In this document: positions 1 to 11,627 of the stretch, piece by piece
Position numbering within the stretch: the stretch's first letter is position 1
How the letters are laid out: every line of letters starts with the position of its first letter
Assembly: GCA_021464415.1 (NCBI GenBank)
Contig: CM038469.1
Span: forward strand, 7,294,501 to 7,358,500
Source: Lonicera japonica
Taxonomy: Eukaryota > Streptophyta > Magnoliopsida > Dipsacales > Caprifoliaceae
Direction of reading: 5' to 3'
Length of the DNA stretch: 64,000 nt
Made by a program: the position numbers and the translations under genes
Notes under the pieces: model-generated
Database searches by the model: none
What the model saw: the letters and a program-made list of their open reading frames with translations, nothing else
Told to the model about the DNA's origin: nothing

Positions 1-565
1 TTTAAGAGGTCTTTCGCCTGTGTTAGAGGTCTTTTACCTTTTTTAGAGGTCTTTCGCCTGTGTTAGATGTCTTTCGCCTGTTTTAGAGGTCTTTTGCCTT
101 TTTTAAAGGTCTTTTGCCTGTGTTAGAGGTCTTTCGCCTATTTTAGAGGTCTTTTGCCTTTTTAAAGGTCTTTTGCTTGTGTTAGAGGTCTTTTGCCTTT
201 TTTAGAGGTCTTTTGCCTTTGAGAGGTTTTTTGCCTTTGTTAGAGGTCTTTTGCCTTTTTTAGAGGTCTTTTGCCTGTGTTAGAGGTCTTTTGCCTTTGA
301 GAGGTCTTTCGCCTGTGTTAGAGGTCTTTCGCCTGTTTTAGAGGTCTTTTACCTTTTTTAAAGGTCTTTTGCCTGTGTTAGAGGTCTTTTGCCTTTTTTA
401 GAGGTCTTTTGCCTTTGAGAGGTCTTTTGCCTTTTTAGAGGTCTTTCGCCTGTGTTAGAGGTCTTTCGCCTGTTTTAGAGGTCTTTTGCCTTTTTAAAGG
501 TTTTTTGCCTGTGTTAGAGGTCTTTTGCCTTTGAGAGGTCTTTTGCCTTTTTTAAAGGTCTTTTT
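1..565. repeat. 20-bp minisatellite array inside a gypsy element
   Basis: About 29 tandem units of 18-21 bp share the core AGAGGTCTTTTGCC, with spacers such as TGTGTT, TGTTTT, TTTTTT or a shortened TTTGAG. Units ending TCGCC and TTGCC alternate in a way that suggests higher-order blocks of three or more units. The array begins directly after the gag zinc-knuckle region of the minus-strand element and runs off the left edge. Unit length is not a multiple of three, and in-frame stops occur, so it is not coding in the gag frame. Confidence 0.95.
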
Positions 566-585
566 TTTTCTTTATATACTGTCGG

Positions 586-2077
586 AACTGACCTCGCTGG
601 ATAAGCTTTTCAATTTCTTCCTTGAGCTTCTAGCAATTATTTGTCTCGTGGCCGTGGTCCTTGTGATACCGGCAGTACTCGGTAGAGTCCCTCTTCTTCT
701 CTAGAGTGCTCATCTTCCTAGGCTTAGGCACTTCTCCTGGTTCTAATTGGGCATAGACGTCGCTCAATGGAGCTGTAAGGGGAGTGAACTTCCGGTGAGC
801 TCTGTCCTCGCTAGATTTGAACTTTTCGGTATTCTTTTTGTTCTTCTTGTTCTCCCTCTCTTGACTAGAAGAAGGGCTATGTTCTCCCTGGCACTTGGAA
901 GGGGGCCGAGAGCAGAAAATCCTGACATATTGCGTCCCTGGAGTGTCTCTTCCACCCCAATCTGTTTGTTGACCTCGTCTAGGATCTCAGACATGGTCTT
1001 TGGAGCCATTCTAGCTAAGGTCATTAAGCAGTAGGGGGAGCTTACTCCGTTCATAAATGCGGCTATGGCTACACCTTCATTGAGATCATCGATCATGAGG
1101 CTTTCCTGGTTGAACCGGCAAGCGTACTCTTTCAGGCCTTCGTTTGAACTTTGTTTGATTGTGAAGAGGTGGGTGGAAGGCTTAAACTGCTTTCTAGTCC
1201 CTAGGAAGTGAGTTACGAACTTCGTACCAAGCTCGTTCGAGCTCTGAATCGAGTTTGGAGATAGGCTGTTGCACCACATCCGAGCTGCCCCCTTGAGGGT
1301 TGTGACAAAAGCCCTGCATATGATACCATTTGGGACATTCTGGAGCCCTATCATATTTCTAAATTGCTGCCAATGGTCCACTGGATCGGTTGAGCCATCA
1401 TATGACTCTAGAGCAGGTAGTTTGAATCTGTTTAGGACTGCACAGGTTTGGATGTGCATTGCAAATGGGGATTCAGAATTCCTTACTAGAGTTGCTGCCG
1501 AGCTCCCTCCAACGTGGCCTATGGTTTTCATCATTTCGGCCAGCTGGGCTTTCATTTCTGATCTGAGCCTCTCCTCTACTTCTTCAACAGAGCTCTTGTT
1601 CGAGATCCTATCGAACACAGACCCTCGAGGTCTGGCATTGGTCTCCAGAACAGGTGGAATAGGGGGGCGACCTCCTCTGCTCACATTTTGTCTTTGAGCA
1701 TCTCTTTCGGAGCGTTTTTCTCGAACAACATTAACTTGTAGATTTCTTTTTAAAGATGGTAGGGGAGCTGTAACAGAGAACTCATCATAAGAATCTCCTT
1801 GTTCAGAACTGGATTGGTCGGCATCAGACCTACTGGGCCTGCTTTGATTCCTCATATACCTCCGGCGGCGTTCCCTCAGCCTTTTAATGGCTGGGATTCG
1901 CGCAGGGGCTAGGGGAGCCAGTGCAGAAACAGGGGTCGGAGGCGATCCATCTCTTGAACTGTACGAAGGAGATTCTCTTTGAGCCATCAATCTGTCAATC
2001 CGGACCTGGAGAGCAGTTTGTTGAACCACTAAGGCTATGAGGGGGTCTGTTTGGGTAGTGTCTCCTGACTGGGACAT
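586..2077 (-). pseudogene. Ty3/gypsy (Tat-type) gag, frameshifted
   Basis: The start codon at 2077 opens 437 codons. The charged, Ser/Arg-rich N-terminal part is followed by a Retrotrans_gag core at about residues 215-375, with the family pattern YDGSTDPVDHW, CRAFVTTLKGAARMW and FMNG. This is the capsid-forming protein of an LTR retrotransposon. A frameshift near 890 ends the long frame at 764. A second frame then continues through PLSDVYAQLEPGEVP to a CRYHKDHGHETNNC zinc-knuckle-like motif typical of plant Tat-lineage gag. A TAG at 630-632 lies right after that motif. Downstream, where protease should follow, only the minisatellite is present. The reading is decayed and very unlikely to make functional protein. 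Confidence 0.9.
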
Positions 2078-2133
2078 GGTGAATGTATGATTTTTGGCTT
2101 TTTTTAGAAGCGTGTGACTTTAAAGAAATGTCT

Positions 2134-2151
2134 TTCCCACAGACGGCGCCA
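2134..2151 (-). other. primer-binding site of the gypsy element
   Basis: Read on the minus strand this is TGGCGCCGTCTGTGGGAA, the tRNA primer-binding motif common in Tat-lineage plant gypsy elements. It sits three bases inside the LTR end, as expected, and about 60 bases before the gag start. Confidence 0.8.
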
Positions 2152-2241
2152 AACTGATGGTGTCAAAATCTAGAACAGATAATTGACGACCGACCAATCA
2201 ATGAATAATGGTGAATTAGAGGTTTAATATTGAATCGTAAC

Positions 2242-2362
2242 TGTGAATAGTGATTGTGAACAGTATCACCGTATATATGAACAGTGGTTATGAACAGTAC
2301 CTCTGAACAGTATCTGTGAACAGTGAGCGTGAACAGTACCACCGTATATGTGAACAGTACCG
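2242..2362. repeat. TGAACAGTA-type short repeats in the LTR
   Basis: Around ten degenerate copies of a 10-12 bp unit (TGAACAGTATC, TGAACAGTACC and similar) are clustered here. The longer string CACCGTATAT appears twice within the cluster. Such clusters are often found in LTR U3 regions; a binding role is only a guess. Confidence 0.7.
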
Positions 2363-2808
2363 GCAGAAACTGATTAAAAATGAAGATGAACACGAGACAT
2401 TTTTTGTTAAGGTAGGTTCCCCCGGTAGCGCTTATGCTAGTCCGGCAGTACGTCCTCCTTTTGTGTGTGCTTGCTTTGTATTAGCTCAAAGGCAATCAAT
2501 TTGGATGATAATACAAGCTACCAATATCTCTCTTTCTTTCTATAATTTCCTTAGTTCTATTTATAAGTATAGAATTAGGATTACAAACATTTCAACAGAA
2601 TAAATAATAAACTGTGTAGGGGAGAGAGCGTATAAGGATTGGTATGAAAAGAGAGAGTATAAGACCCTCGAAAATTGGCTTGTATTTAGGAAAGATGGAT
2701 GGGTATTGGGAGAGAAGGAAGAGATGTTTTTGGTGTGTTTTAAATGAATGAATGAGGGGGGTATTTATAGGTAAATGTAGAAGGGTATAAAGGTAAATTT
2801 GGTAATGT

Positions 2809-2992
2809 ATATGATGTGTATGCTTAGGTCACATGTATTCTAGAATGTAGATGATGTGTATGCTTAGGTCACATGTATTCTAGAATGTATATGATGTGTA
2901 TGCTTAGGTCACATAGGTAAAAATTGTATTTTACTGTAGGTAAAAAATGGTATTTTACTGGAGGTAAAAATAGGATTTTACTGGAGGTAAAA
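2809..2992. repeat. two adjacent tandem arrays in the LTR (40 bp and 26 bp units)
   Basis: A 40-bp unit containing GATGTGTATGCTTAGGTCAC occurs about 2.6 times (2809-2909). It is followed by about three copies of a 26-bp unit built on TATTTTACTGGAGGTAAAAA (about 2924-2992). Confidence 0.85.
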
Positions 2993-3044
2993 GTGTTGAA
3001 TTATCTTCGTAGGCCAATAATAAAATTAGTATTTAACCCCATCA

Positions 3045-3513
3045 AACGTAAAGGCCAGTTATCCCACTCGCGAAAATGAGCGGAAAGCAGTGCGTACGCA
3101 CTGGTCCGTATGAGATAGGGACTCTATATATATATATTATACGTTATTATATAAAGCTATGTAGGGTTATGTAAAAATTTATTTGCATTACCTATTTTAT
3201 TCTCGTTGTCTTCTTTTTTCATTAAAAAATGAATCTTCTTTTGTAATGAAAAATTTGCTTCCAACTGGACTTAAATGTGTTAAATTTACACCTTACCATT
3301 AGACTACTTATCATTTTTATCTGATTGTTTTGTTCAAATTAGATATATACGAATTGCACACACATCGTGATGCAAGTCAGCCTGGTGTCATAGACCAGAA
3401 GCGCCCCTTGACGGTTATGATATCATATATATTATTTTCAAATAAAAAAAGGTAGCTAGCATCACTTGAACTTTTGACCTTAAAGAATAAAACTTCTTAC
3501 CATTAACTACACA

Positions 3514-3567
<54 letters not shown>

Positions 3568-4107
3568 CCCCCACATGTATCGATTATACGACATGACACA
3601 AGTAACCGATTTAATAAATGGGTTGTGTCATGTTAAATAGGTAATACAAATTAGTTAATCTATACAATATAAATAGGTTGTGCACAATATATCTGACTGA
3701 CCAAACCGAAACGATGTGAAGCAATCTATTAAAAACCGAGCAAAAAGAAAAAATGAAATATAAAAATTGAAACGAAGCCGAATAAGTTCAATTTGGGTTT
3801 CCGGCAGCCATTACAAAATTGAACCGAACCAAAAAAAAAACCATTGTTAGACTAGGCTTGGTTACTTATATTGTAGGTATTTCTTTTCAATTATTAATTA
3901 TTTTGCAGAGAATTTGGTTGATTACTTTTCTTTTTCTTCATGTTAATTTTGGGTTTTCAAAAAAATATATTACTTTTTAATGTAGAGGGCTTGGTTTTTG
4001 CATCTCTCAGTTTTATCAGAAAAATATATTACTTTTCATGTACACTGTGGAAGAATTTGTCTAATGACGCGTTGCTTTAAAGTTTATTTTTTAAAAAAGT
4101 ATGTATA
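3045..4107. other. intergenic, no gene seen; (ATT)n microsatellite
   Basis: AT-rich sequence with no supportable ORF. An uninterrupted (ATT)17 tract occupies 3514-3565. Stretches near 3590-3680 (GGGTTGTGTCATGTTAAATA) resemble wording seen again at 49320-49480, suggesting an uncharacterised dispersed repeat. Confidence 0.7.
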
Positions 4108-4116
4108 AAACTTAAA

Positions 4117-5514
4117 GGGTAAATTGCATTTTACCACCTTTAATTATAAAGGGTAGTTGCACTTCGCCATCTCAACTACTAGAATTAGCAATTTTTATTA
4201 CCAATTATCATTTTTATTACACTCTACCATTTTTTGCTGACGGGTTAACTTTTTAAACGGAAAGTTACCCACGTGCACTGTACGTAACTTTACTAAGGGC
4301 ATAAAAAAAAATTATATATCAAAATATGAAGGAATAAAAAACAGAGCATCACACTATCTCTTTAAAATTCAATTTCTCTCTGTTTTCTTGAGTGGGATTT
4401 GAGTATGATGGGGATGAAGAATGGAGGATTAAGTCAAGTTCGTAAACAAATGAGTGCCTGCATCATTTCAAGCAATTCGTGCAAACAGAGAGGTAACTGT
4501 GGTAGTTGTATATATCATCTATAGTTTTTATCTAAATCATACTTCTTAATTCGTCAATCTAAGGTTAAAATTCTCACCTTCCATTTCGGTACATCTCAAT
4601 TTAAGAATATCCATTCTAAAAACTTGTTGTAGAAAGTGCAACATACATAATTCTTTATACAACCATGTTAATTATAATAAGGGTTTCCCAAAATACAGTG
4701 TCATACTTCTACCATTTCAATGTTATTTAGTGTATATCTATTGCCAACAGATCTATCATACTCTACTCTATATGATTCACAAGTTGGTGTATACAGAGCA
4801 TATATATAGAGGCAATCAAATTAGAGGAAATTTAATTCGAACTAAATTCAATTCATTTAAACCAGATTCAATTTGGGCAAACCAATTTCGCTGTGACCCG
4901 AACTTAGTTCTAAAAATCCCTAAATCGTTCCGCGCCGAACTCTCCAATCCACCGGACGGTGAGCATAGTCCGTCTTCAAGTACAACTTTATACATTATAC
5001 TCGAACCAGTTGCCCAAGATATAGACGTCGACGCTTTCAACAAATGAGTCGTACTCATCTGTTTCGTCTTCGCTCGACCCGACTCCGGCGATATCTCCGA
5101 CTACGATTTCGACAAAGATATGATTTCAATTTGGGTAAGAGAAATGAAGAAGATCTAATGAAAATAGGATTATGGTACATCTAATTTGATTGAATTTGTT
5201 GAAGGTGGGTTTGTCAGATTTGATTGAATTTGTTGAATTATGGTACATCTATAGAGCATTTGAATTTGAATGGTGATGCTCTGTTTTTGATTCCTTCATG
5301 TTTTGCTTTTTTTTTTTTTTAATGCTCTTAAGTCTTAGCAAAGTCACGTGCAGTGCACGTGAGGCAACTTTCCGTTTAAAAAGTTAACTCCGTCAGCAAA
5401 AAGTGGTAAAGTGCAATAAAAATGATAGTTGGTAGCAAAATTGCTAATTCTAATAGTTGGGATGGAAAAGTGTAACTACCCCTATAGTTGAGGGTGGTAA
5501 AGTGAAATTAACCC
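4117..5514. mobile_element. Mutator-like element (nonautonomous MULE)
   Basis: The element is 1398 bp long. Long terminal inverted repeats of about 190 bp start GGGTAAATTGCATTTTACCA on the left; the right end, reverse-complemented, starts GGGTTAATTTCACTTTACCA. The arms share further blocks such as GCTGACGG and AACTTTTTAAACGGAAAGTT. It is flanked by a perfect 9-bp direct repeat AAACTTAAA (4108-4116 and 5515-5523), the Mutator hallmark. No transposase ORF is present. The core at about 4820-5110 is more GC-rich than the arms and has open frames of 80 codons (minus) and 105 codons (plus), so it may be a captured gene fragment; I could not identify its source. Confidence 0.9.
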
Positions 5515-5719
5515 AAACTTAAATAAATCCAAACAGAGAAGTTTAGCTTAGCTCTAAATCTAGATGATTCAACAATGAAAACTAAAGCCGAACTAAAACC
5601 AAATTTTTCAAATTCGCAATTTTCAGCCACTGTTATATTTCAGAGGAGAAATTGCATCTATTTGGTGCCTCTGCTTAATGGGTTCTACCACCCCGCCTTC
5701 CTTCTCCCCCACAATACAC

Positions 5720-5720
<1 letters not shown>

Positions 5721-5762
<42 letters not shown>
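5721..5762. repeat. poly(C) run of 42 bases
   Basis: An uninterrupted run of 42 C residues inside pyrimidine-rich DNA. The opposite strand is G42. ORFs predicted across it (Pro or Gly runs) are artefacts of the homopolymer. The exact length may be unreliable because such runs are hard to sequence. Confidence 0.9.
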
Positions 5763-5764
<2 letters not shown>

Positions 5765-6305
5765 CAACCTAACCTCACCTCTCCCTCTCTCTTTCTCCAA
5801 TTATTCACCAAGAGCCATTCCACCACCCCTCCTGTTGCCCTCTTTCTTTATTTCTTTCTCACTCCCTCGCCCATTAAATAGCCTATAATAACATTGGTGT
5901 ATTATATGCTTTGAAACATATTTGCCAGATCAAAAAGTAAATAAAAGTAGTTTAAGTGTATTTATTTTATTTTTATTTTTTTACTTTTTTTTTTATATAA
6001 AGAACTATTATCAATTAAGTACAATCTTATTATTATCTAATTATAAAAAAATTATCTAAAGCTTGCTTATTTTGTTGCTAGCATTGTCTAAAATTTTTAT
6101 CCATTCTAAATATCCACAATTATATTTTCAGATAAAAATATATGCAAAAAGAATCATACGTAACTGAGATATACTAAATGACCGAAAAACTTTCTTTTAA
6201 AATAAAACAAAAAACGTCTTTAGCACTTGATTTTGTAAACTGACTACAAAATAATTAAAACGATAACAAAGATAAAATAAGTAAATGCCTAGGGGATATA
6301 TATTA

Positions 6306-6590
6306 CTCCATCCGTCCTAATTTAATTGTCCATTATTCTATTTTTGAATGTCCCAAAATAGTTGTCAACTTTCTATATTTAGCAAGTCTTTAATTAAAAC
6401 ACTTTTTATTATTTTCAATACTACCCTTTAAGTTATCACCACTTTTTTTATTGTGGGTCCCGCCACCTTTTTGTATTAGAAAAAAAGTGAAGGTCATTTT
6501 TGGAAACAAGCATTTTCTTTTAGAGTAATAATTATGTCTCCTTAAGTTTTAGTTTTTCAAAGTTGGACAATTAAATTGGGACGGAGGGAG
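6306..6590. mobile_element. Stowaway MITE (Tc1/mariner type), copy 1
   Basis: A 285-bp element with terminal inverted repeats CTCCATCCGTCCTAATTTAA and, on the other end reverse-complemented, CTCCCTCCGTCCCAATTTAA. It is bounded by TA on both sides (6304-6305, 6591-6592), the expected target duplication. It is internally AT-rich with no coding capacity. Related copies lie at 39370-39679 (inverted) and 55578-55862. Confidence 0.93.
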
Positions 6591-6998
6591 TATAAATATT
6601 AAAATAAAAAAAAATTAGCTTCAGCAATTCAAATAAATTTTAATTGATTATTTCACATATGAGGACTGTGTTTACTATTCCTGTGTGAGGGAGAATAAAG
6701 GACCTGGAGAATGAGAATGACTGAGGGGAAAATAGAGGGCGAGAACAAATGAAATTTATCACAATGGGCCCTTTTTTATAATTCAGTACTTTGGTCAAAA
6801 CAGACCTAATCTTATAATTCCATTTTAATATATATATATATATATATATAAGCTTTAGATTTTGGGCCCCTCCAATCAATTGGACCTTAGGCATAAGCCT
6901 TGGTCACTTACGCTGATGGGCTGGCTCTGTTCTTAATGAACTTATTGTAATATAATGTTTTAACTGAAATATTGGGAGTTGGACTGCTGATAGATTTG

Positions 6999-7138
6999 TA
7001 ATAAGTATTAGCAAAACAGCTACATTATAATAAACTAATTCTTGAACTGAGTAATTTTTCTACCAACTCCCCGTTATATGAAATTGCTTAGTTCGAGAAT
7101 CAGTTTATTATAACTTAGCAATTTTACTAATACTTACT
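6999..7138. mobile_element. small foldback (MITE-like) element
   Basis: Two arms of about 60 bp are near-perfect inverted repeats. The left arm contains TAATAAGTATTAG and TTATAATAAACTAATTCTTG; the right arm, reverse-complemented, contains TAGTAAGTATTAG and TTATAATAAACTGATTCTCG. They flank a ~16-bp loop. One diverged arm reappears in COBRA-gene intron 2 at 42738-42804, showing it is dispersed. No convincing target duplication was found. Confidence 0.75.
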
Positions 7139-10100
7139 ACGTGGCCAGCATTGATTCAGATTATCCCGGATAAAACATGACATTGAAGAAGTAATGAACA
7201 AAGTTTATATATGCGTTTTTTCTAAAACAGTGTACACTCTGCTCGCATTATATTTTTTTTGAAATATGATCTAACTTGATCCTCAAAGTGATTTGTCACA
7301 TAAAACAACAACAGCAAAGGAAAAAAAAGATAACGGATTGGAAAAATGTTTATATGGTCAAATGTGCCCTTTTCACCGAAAGGCACACTTGGAATCATAC
7401 AAAATTGTTTCATATGCGCAGGTATGGTTACTTTCCTATATCAGTCAATATAAGTTCATTGGTTCTACAGACTAATTGATACTACTATCCATTCGCAATT
7501 TATGTTCTTGTAGAATTTGACTGTTCATCTCTTAATTGCCAAAATCCACAGGCTTGTGCAAGTAAAATAGGTTGATAAAATAACAAAAAGATTTGTTCAC
7601 AAAGTTTGCTCGATCCACTCTCTTTCTGCCATACTATGTCGTAGGATTTTATCTCAAGGTTGTTTGCATTAGATTCGATACATTATATTCCATTATATCT
7701 AAATTCTTCCTGATAAATGTGTACTAGTTGCACTGAAATTGCTTATTCCAATTTTATATAGTGGTGAAAGCCACTCTTGAAAGATCTTGACAATGGATAC
7801 ATATGACATGCGTAATTTAAGCTAGTTCGATGTTTTGGATTTTTATGCTAGTTGTAATCTTTTTTCCTGATCCAAGATATTGAACAAAAAATTCAAATTT
7901 AAAAACTAGAATTACTACAATCAACTAATTTCAACCAAAGTTAAGGTCTAGGTCTCATCACTATCAACCTCTCCCGGGAGGGAAAGGACTACTTGATTTA
8001 CTATTTATAAATGTCTTTTGGTTGCTTCTCAATCGCAAATCTTTGGAAGATCACTTTTTCTATTTTGTGTTTGCAGGGGAACTTTTCTTTCTTTGTCCTC
8101 CAACAATTGGTCAGTTTCCTCTTAACATCTTTCTCCTGGTCAGCTTTACATGATGCTAACACTACTGATTAGCTGATACTGGATCAAAGGAGGCAGCGGG
8201 GATTACTAACATCTTTGTCGGTGGCATAAGAAACTCAACTAGAGAACTCTGATCTCCACAATTGTCTTTGTGGTTGAGTTTTTGTTTTGCATTATTTGTA
8301 TGTCTACATTTGGCTCATAGTATATTCTTTTGCTTGTAGGTGTGGTTTTCAATCTATCATAGTTAATTGAACTTATGTGAACTGTGATGCTCGCATTTAG
8401 ATAGAGAAGAATGACGTTATGTCAAGAACTCAAGAAGTATATGCTCGCTCTCTAGTATTCTACTTTGATTATGTTCTTTTTATCTCAATAAAAGGTTTAA
8501 ACTATCTTCCATCGTAAGAATATTAATTTCTTCTAGATTTTCTTTTTTATTGATAAACCTGTTCTGCTGAAGCTTTCAAGTTTTTAGGTTGTAACTGACT
8601 AACTGTTCACTGGTGCGCATAGTTTGTCAGATGCCTTGTTGGTTTTATTTTGTAATATTCATTACTTATTACTCTGTTTTAGTTGATGACTATCTAATTG
8701 CATTTTCCTTTCTAGTTCAGTTACTACCGTTGAATTCGACAATCATTATTTAATTTTCCATCCAACACTCACATTCACTACAATTTTATATATAGATGCA
8801 TTTTTAGTGCTTCTTTTCATTTCATCATATATATTGACTATTGCTATCTTAATCATTTTATAGCTAATTGTTTACTAAAGCACATACACGAGCACTTATT
8901 TCTGTGTTCTTGGCCAAGTGTTTCTGACTATAATGATTAGAGCTGTTGGTGCCATTTTATTTTCTATTGCAGTTTTTTTCAATGTTTCTAGACACAAAAC
9001 AGTTTCAAAGGCAAGTTCTATTTATTCAAAAATAAAATGAAACTTATTGAAAGAAGAGGAGTAGTTCTTCTTTGAGGCTTAGATCAAGAATGCATTATGT
9101 AAATTAAATTTCTAGTATAGGTAATTTCGCCACAAAAATCAGTAACTTGAGATTTTAGAAAGCTATTTGGTTCAAGGAAAAAGTATTTTATCACTACTAG
9201 CGATTGAGAATGTTCATTATTCGACTTGAAATTTGATGTGGGGTCTTTGGTATTTACGGATCTTCTCAGTAATTTTTCATTTTTATATGCTCTTGTTTTT
9301 TAGAAAGCTATATGTTTTTTATGGTATTTACTCAAAGTTGGCGCACAACCTTGCTATACTGTTTCACGCTTACAGTATTCCGTGAAAGGCTGTAGTTTTT
9401 GCTAGGTATCTTCTTTTAATTTGTTAAATATTGACTTGCTCATTCTGGATTCAGGTTGTCTTGTATGGTTCAATTGGATTAGGTTATGGTCTAACTGGCC
9501 AAGCCATTGCAAACATGACCATGACCCAAAAATATTGGCTAGCTAATTTCAGTTGTCGTACTTAACTCAAAAATATTTTGTTGCATTTATGCAATTTCTT
9601 ATATGAATGTTTTGATTAGACAGAGAGGATGGCACATCCGCTTTTGGTTTAGAATTCGTGATTTCATTCTTGAGAAAAATTGCAGCTTAGAAACACAATT
9701 TGTAGCAACTGTGTAGAAACAAATCAATTTTTTTTTGGTCAAACCACAAATATAATTTATCGGGTATGGATGTAAGATTTGAGTTTTAAGGGTCTGTTTC
9801 TCTTTGTTCTAGTTTTACAGAATGATTTCCATACGCTTGGTGGACAAAAATTTGAAGAGAAAACAGAGAACATGTTGTTTTCCCCCTCATGTAAAAGTTG
9901 ATTGTTAAGTAACTCTTTGTTTGAATTGGCGAATGTCAGAAGTTTAATTTTTGCTTTAATGAGTGTTCAGTTTTGGTTTGGATGAATAGTATTATATTGT
10001 TCTTTTATGAAGAAGTTAGATTTTAGTTTGATGGGTTTTCTTGATTCAGTTTGTGATTAAATAGCATAATACGATATTTGGTTTTATGTGTGTAAACGAA

Positions 10101-10682
10101 TTGTGTTACAGGTACATTTTAAATAACTAGATTAATTAGTGTTTGTTTTATATATATATAGGGAATAAATTTACATGTTGCAATCCTATATCACTCATGA
10201 GCAGTGCCTAACAGTAAAGAGAAACAGATTTTAGGTCCATAAATTTGACCAAAAACTGGTGCAGCTATATTCATATCTAATGTTTTTCCACAAAGTGGTG
10301 ACGAGTCATATAACTTATACAAATATTTTCATTTTCCAAATCGACCCGATCCGTCGGTTCCTAGAACTACACATTCGATCGCATACATTTCTGGAATAAA
10401 TTGGTATATTTAGCTCTATATGGTGCAAATGAATATTTGACAATTTGTCTTTCTTGGGAAACAACGATAAACCAGAGAGTAAAAAATCAGTTTTTTCTTT
10501 CCCACCTTTTGATGCCTAATTTTTGTTTGTCATCATTATATATACACACAACTATATAATCGGAACCACGCTTATGCCTTAATTCCGAATTAACTCATAG
10601 AACGTTACCGGTCACGTATTTGTTCTCAATATTAATAAGGGTAGAACTCAGAATTAAATGTAGTCCAAGACAAGAATATTAA
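7139..10682. other. intergenic or decayed genic DNA, 3.5 kb
   Basis: T-rich DNA with intron-like polypyrimidine stretches and no sustained ORF. The only protein-like trace I see is the short segment at 9455-9520, listed separately. No repeats or TE ends were recognised in the rest. Confidence 0.6.
9455..9520 (+). pseudogene. exon-like fragment, possibly RETICULATA-related (DUF3411)
   Basis: After a T-rich tract and a TTCAG acceptor-like site, the frame reads VVLYGSIGLGYGLTGQAIAN. From memory this resembles a glycine-rich segment of plastid RETICULATA-related proteins (YG..GLG.GL.GQ.IAN.). No neighbouring exon was found, and a stop follows soon after, so at best it is a relic. Chance similarity over about 20 residues cannot be excluded. 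Confidence 0.3.
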
Positions 10683-11303
10683 GGTCACGTTTGATTCGGG
10701 TATTAAAAAGTAGGATGTGATTATTAATATCACTTTTTTATAATACTTTGTTTGGTTTGCACAAATGTGCTGGAATTACTAATACCGAAATTAACTTAAT
10801 ACCACTCTTTGTAGTATAATTTAATACTAGGGGTGGTATTGTTTATTCAGGATTAAGAAAAATGAACCATATATTTTTAAAAATGCAATTACTACTATAA
10901 TATTTTAAAAAATGTCACTACTGCTACTACTACTATAATTTAATACCAGGGGTGGTATTGTTTATCTAGCATTAAGAAAAAGAAACCATATATTTTAAAA
11001 AATGCCATTACTACTATAATATTTTCAAAAATACCACTACTACTACTAGTCTCTACTAGTACTATTATTATCATTTTTTATTATTATTATTATTATCATT
11101 TTTTTTGTTATTCCAAAATGTAATCCGTATACGAGTTACAGAATCAAACATGGTATTAATATCAACATGAGATATTTCAGTATTAATACTGTATGAATCA
11201 AACATGGTATTGGTATTAAATTAATACCAAGATTAATGGTACAGTACTATTAATACTGGTATTATTAATCCCACTGACCCTAATAACTGAATCAAACAAG
11301 GCC
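10683..11303. mobile_element. PIF/Harbinger-like (Tourist) nonautonomous element
   Basis: The ends are GGTCACGTTTGATTCGGGTA and, reverse-complemented, GGCCTTGTTTGATTCAGTTA, flanked by TAA on each side (10680-10682, 11304-11306). A 3-bp TAA/TTA duplication with GG[TC]C...GTTTG ends fits PIF/Harbinger. A segment of about 110 bp is duplicated internally (around 10815-10925 and 10926-11040), which explains the 621-bp length. There is no transposase ORF. Confidence 0.75.
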
Positions 11304-11627
11304 TAAGTGTCAAACACGTATCCTATTGTTTTTTGAGGTAAAGATAGACATGATGCGACTACTATCCATGTAAAATACATTTTTTTCTTAAATACAACTT
11401 TTTTGAATTAGCAAAATGGTTGAAGAACGGATGAGGTTATTAGAGTTGATAGTTATTTTTTTTTTGCAAAGTATTCATATGTGGTGTATGTTTATATATG
11501 AAGTATACTCTTCTTACTTAGAAAAAATGTGCAGTACCAAATAAAATCAGGAATAATTTGGTTATGTATGAAATATACACTTCTTGCATCATCAAAATAA
11601 TTTGGTTAGAAGGAAATCAAGATAGAG

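Larger units (their letters stand above)
2155..3044 (-). mobile_element. 5' LTR of the minus-strand Tat-type gypsy element
   Basis: This 890-bp segment starts TGATGGTGTC and ends ACCCCATCA on the plus strand, so both ends carry the inverted TGATGG/CCATCA pair. One edge abuts the primer-binding site. The outer flank (3045-3049, AACGT) would be one copy of the target duplication; the partner lies outside the window. Three classes of short tandem repeat lie inside it and are listed separately. The second LTR is not in the window. Confidence 0.75.

Noticed and set aside
1..565. CRISPR-like array
   Set aside because: Units are contiguous with no unique spacers, vary in length and lie inside a plant retrotransposon.
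1269..1697. 142-codon plus-strand ORF
   Set aside because: Complementary-strand shadow of the gypsy gag, which has clear domain similarity on the minus strand.
5575..5881. Proline-rich and glycine-rich ORFs on both strands
   Set aside because: They exist only because all frames through the C42 run are open. There is no flanking homology and no exon signals.
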